Source: CAYVKM01 sp964452045 (GTDB lineage Bacteria > Calditrichota > Calditrichia > RBG-13-44-9). From it: a stretch of 15,053 bases of DNA. Below, piece after piece: positions 14,422 to 15,053 of this stretch. The stretch spans positions 1 through 15,053 of the forward strand of contig CAYVKM010000089.1 of NCBI GenBank assembly GCA_964452045.1, written 5' to 3'. The notes below the pieces were generated by a model that worked only from the letters and a program-made list of their open reading frames with translations, was not told the DNA's origin and did not search any database. Each line of letters opens with the position of its first letter. The first letter of the stretch is position 1. A program made the position numbers and the translations under genes.

Positions 14422-15053
14422 TTATGGCACTTCGATATGATTTAATACTCTGCGGACTACATCTTCCGAGGTTACTTCTTCCGCTTCGGCTTCATAGGTA
14501 ACAATAATCCGGTGACGCAATACATCCATCCCAATGGCTTTTATATCTTCCGGAGTCACATAGCCGCGGCGTCTCAGAAACGCATGGGCTTTTGCCGCTA
14601 ATTTTAGANNNNNNNNNNGGGTGATATCGGTGAGACCATATTCTTCCGGACTGCGGGTAGCAAATACGATATCGACAATGTAGCGATCTATTTTCTCATC
14701 CATATACACTTCATTCACCACCTGCCGGGCTTTCAGGATATCTTCAGGTTTCACCACCGGATTTATTTTAATTGCCTGTCCGCTGGTCATCCGCTGCATT
14801 ATTTCCAGTTCTTCATCTTTCTTGGGATAGATGATGTTTAATTTCAGCATGAACCGGTCCACCTGGGCTTCCGGGAGTGGATAGGTACCCTCCTGTTCAA
14901 TCGGGTTCTGGGTGGCCATTACCAGAAACGGCTGTTCCAACGGATAAGTGGTGTCGCCAATCGTCACCTGACGTTCCTGCATGGCTTCCAGCAAGGCGCT
15001 CTGCACTTTTGCCGGAGATCGGTTTATTTCATCAGCCAGGATCAGGTTAGAAA
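14422..15053 (-). CDS. moxR: MoxR-family AAA+ ATPase (5' end outside the window, assembly gap inside)
   Basis: The frame is open to the right edge, so the N-terminus with Walker A is missing. Visible parts: Walker B and following helix LILADEINRSPAKVQSALLE, sensor 1 in FLVMATQNPIEQEGTYPLPE, the arginine-finger region EAQVDRFMLKL, and the C-terminal lid helices (RRRGYVTPEDIKAIGMDVLR). The GTG at 15006 is inside the conserved core and is not a real start. Ten N bases (14609-14618) replace the segment that in MoxR proteins carries the GASPR motif. MoxR proteins act as chaperone-like ATPases on vWA partners; here those would be DUF58, BatA and BatB. It is the most upstream gene seen of this operon. 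Confidence 0.93.
   Translation of the reverse strand, partial: SNLILADEINRSPAKVQSALLEAMQERQVTIGDTTYPLEQPFLVMATQNPIEQEGTYPLPEAQVDRFMLKLNIIYPKKDEELEIMQRMTSGQAIKINPVVKPEDILKARQVVNEVYMDEKIDRYIVDIVFATRSPEEYGLTDITXXXXLKLAAKAHAFLRRRGYVTPEDIKAIGMDVLRHRIIVTYEAEAEEVTSEDVVRRVLNHIEVP
14609..14618. other. Assembly gap of ten N bases inside moxR
   Basis: Reading in frame, ...GLTDIT is followed by a codon beginning with C, then unknown codons, then one ending in T before LKLAAKAHAF. MoxR proteins normally have a proline-led stretch of about 14 residues here with GASPR, while only four codons are available. The true gap is therefore probably near 40 bases and the ten N bases are a placeholder. Confidence 0.9.

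Noticed and set aside
15004..15006. GTG as the start of the MoxR gene
   Set aside because: The frame continues upstream through the Walker B segment LILADEINRSPAK to the window edge, so this codon is an internal valine.
1..15053. CRISPR arrays, tRNA or rRNA genes, insertion sequences, phage or defence genes
   Set aside because: No regularly spaced repeats, RNA gene patterns, transposase motifs or known defence domains were seen. The palindrome at 728-769 is the only mobile-like element.

Overview
The window is one long run of genes, all on the minus strand, so transcription goes from position 15053 towards position 1. The gene content is a Bat (Bacteroides aerotolerance-type) MoxR/von Willebrand factor A operon with a GldA/F/G-like ABC transporter block in its middle. 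Bat genes together with a gliding-type ABC system, many Q-rich segments and SurA/TPR lipoproteins point to the Bacteroidota and relatives (FCB superphylum). Calditrichota, Ignavibacteriota or Marinimicrobia-like lineages fit as well as true Bacteroidota, but the sequence alone does not settle the phylum. The run of ten N bases shows that this is a scaffolded draft or metagenome assembly.

Layout in transcription order: (1) the 3' part of a MoxR AAA+ ATPase (broken by the N run), then a DUF58 protein with a vWA MIDAS motif. (2) A TPR plus SurA-like lipoprotein without a parvulin domain, then a BatD-like single-TM protein with large periplasmic and cytoplasmic parts. (3) The ABC block: GldA-like ATPase, GldF-like permease, GldG-like auxiliary protein (ABC_transp_aux) and a DUF4340 protein with three internal repeats. 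(4) The Bat block: BatA and BatB (membrane-anchored vWA proteins), two small exported proteins that together resemble one BatC (a TPR half and a Q-rich/SKEEAERIL half), and BatD. (5) A class I SAM methyltransferase with a TTG start, followed by BatE (TPR, two TM helices, start of an SH3-like domain), which runs off the left edge. No intergenic gap reaches 100 bp once the preferred starts are used, and many neighbours overlap, so the genes are probably co-transcribed.

How the genes may work together (family knowledge plus inference): MoxR ATPases act as chaperone-like partners of vWA proteins. DUF58, BatA and BatB supply the MIDAS domains. BatC, BatD and BatE and the lipoprotein supply TPR and beta-sandwich interaction surfaces in the periplasm. 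The ABC block would give an ATP-driven membrane function next to this complex. Its substrate is not visible from sequence.

The points most worth checking are: a REP-like palindrome translated in frame within an odd N-terminal extension of BatE; complementarity between the permease stop region and the gldG ribosome binding site; the two-gene BatC; the parvulin-less SurA-like lipoprotein; the embedded ABC block; the methyltransferase wedged between batD and batE; and an N gap that is evidently too short by about 30 bases.
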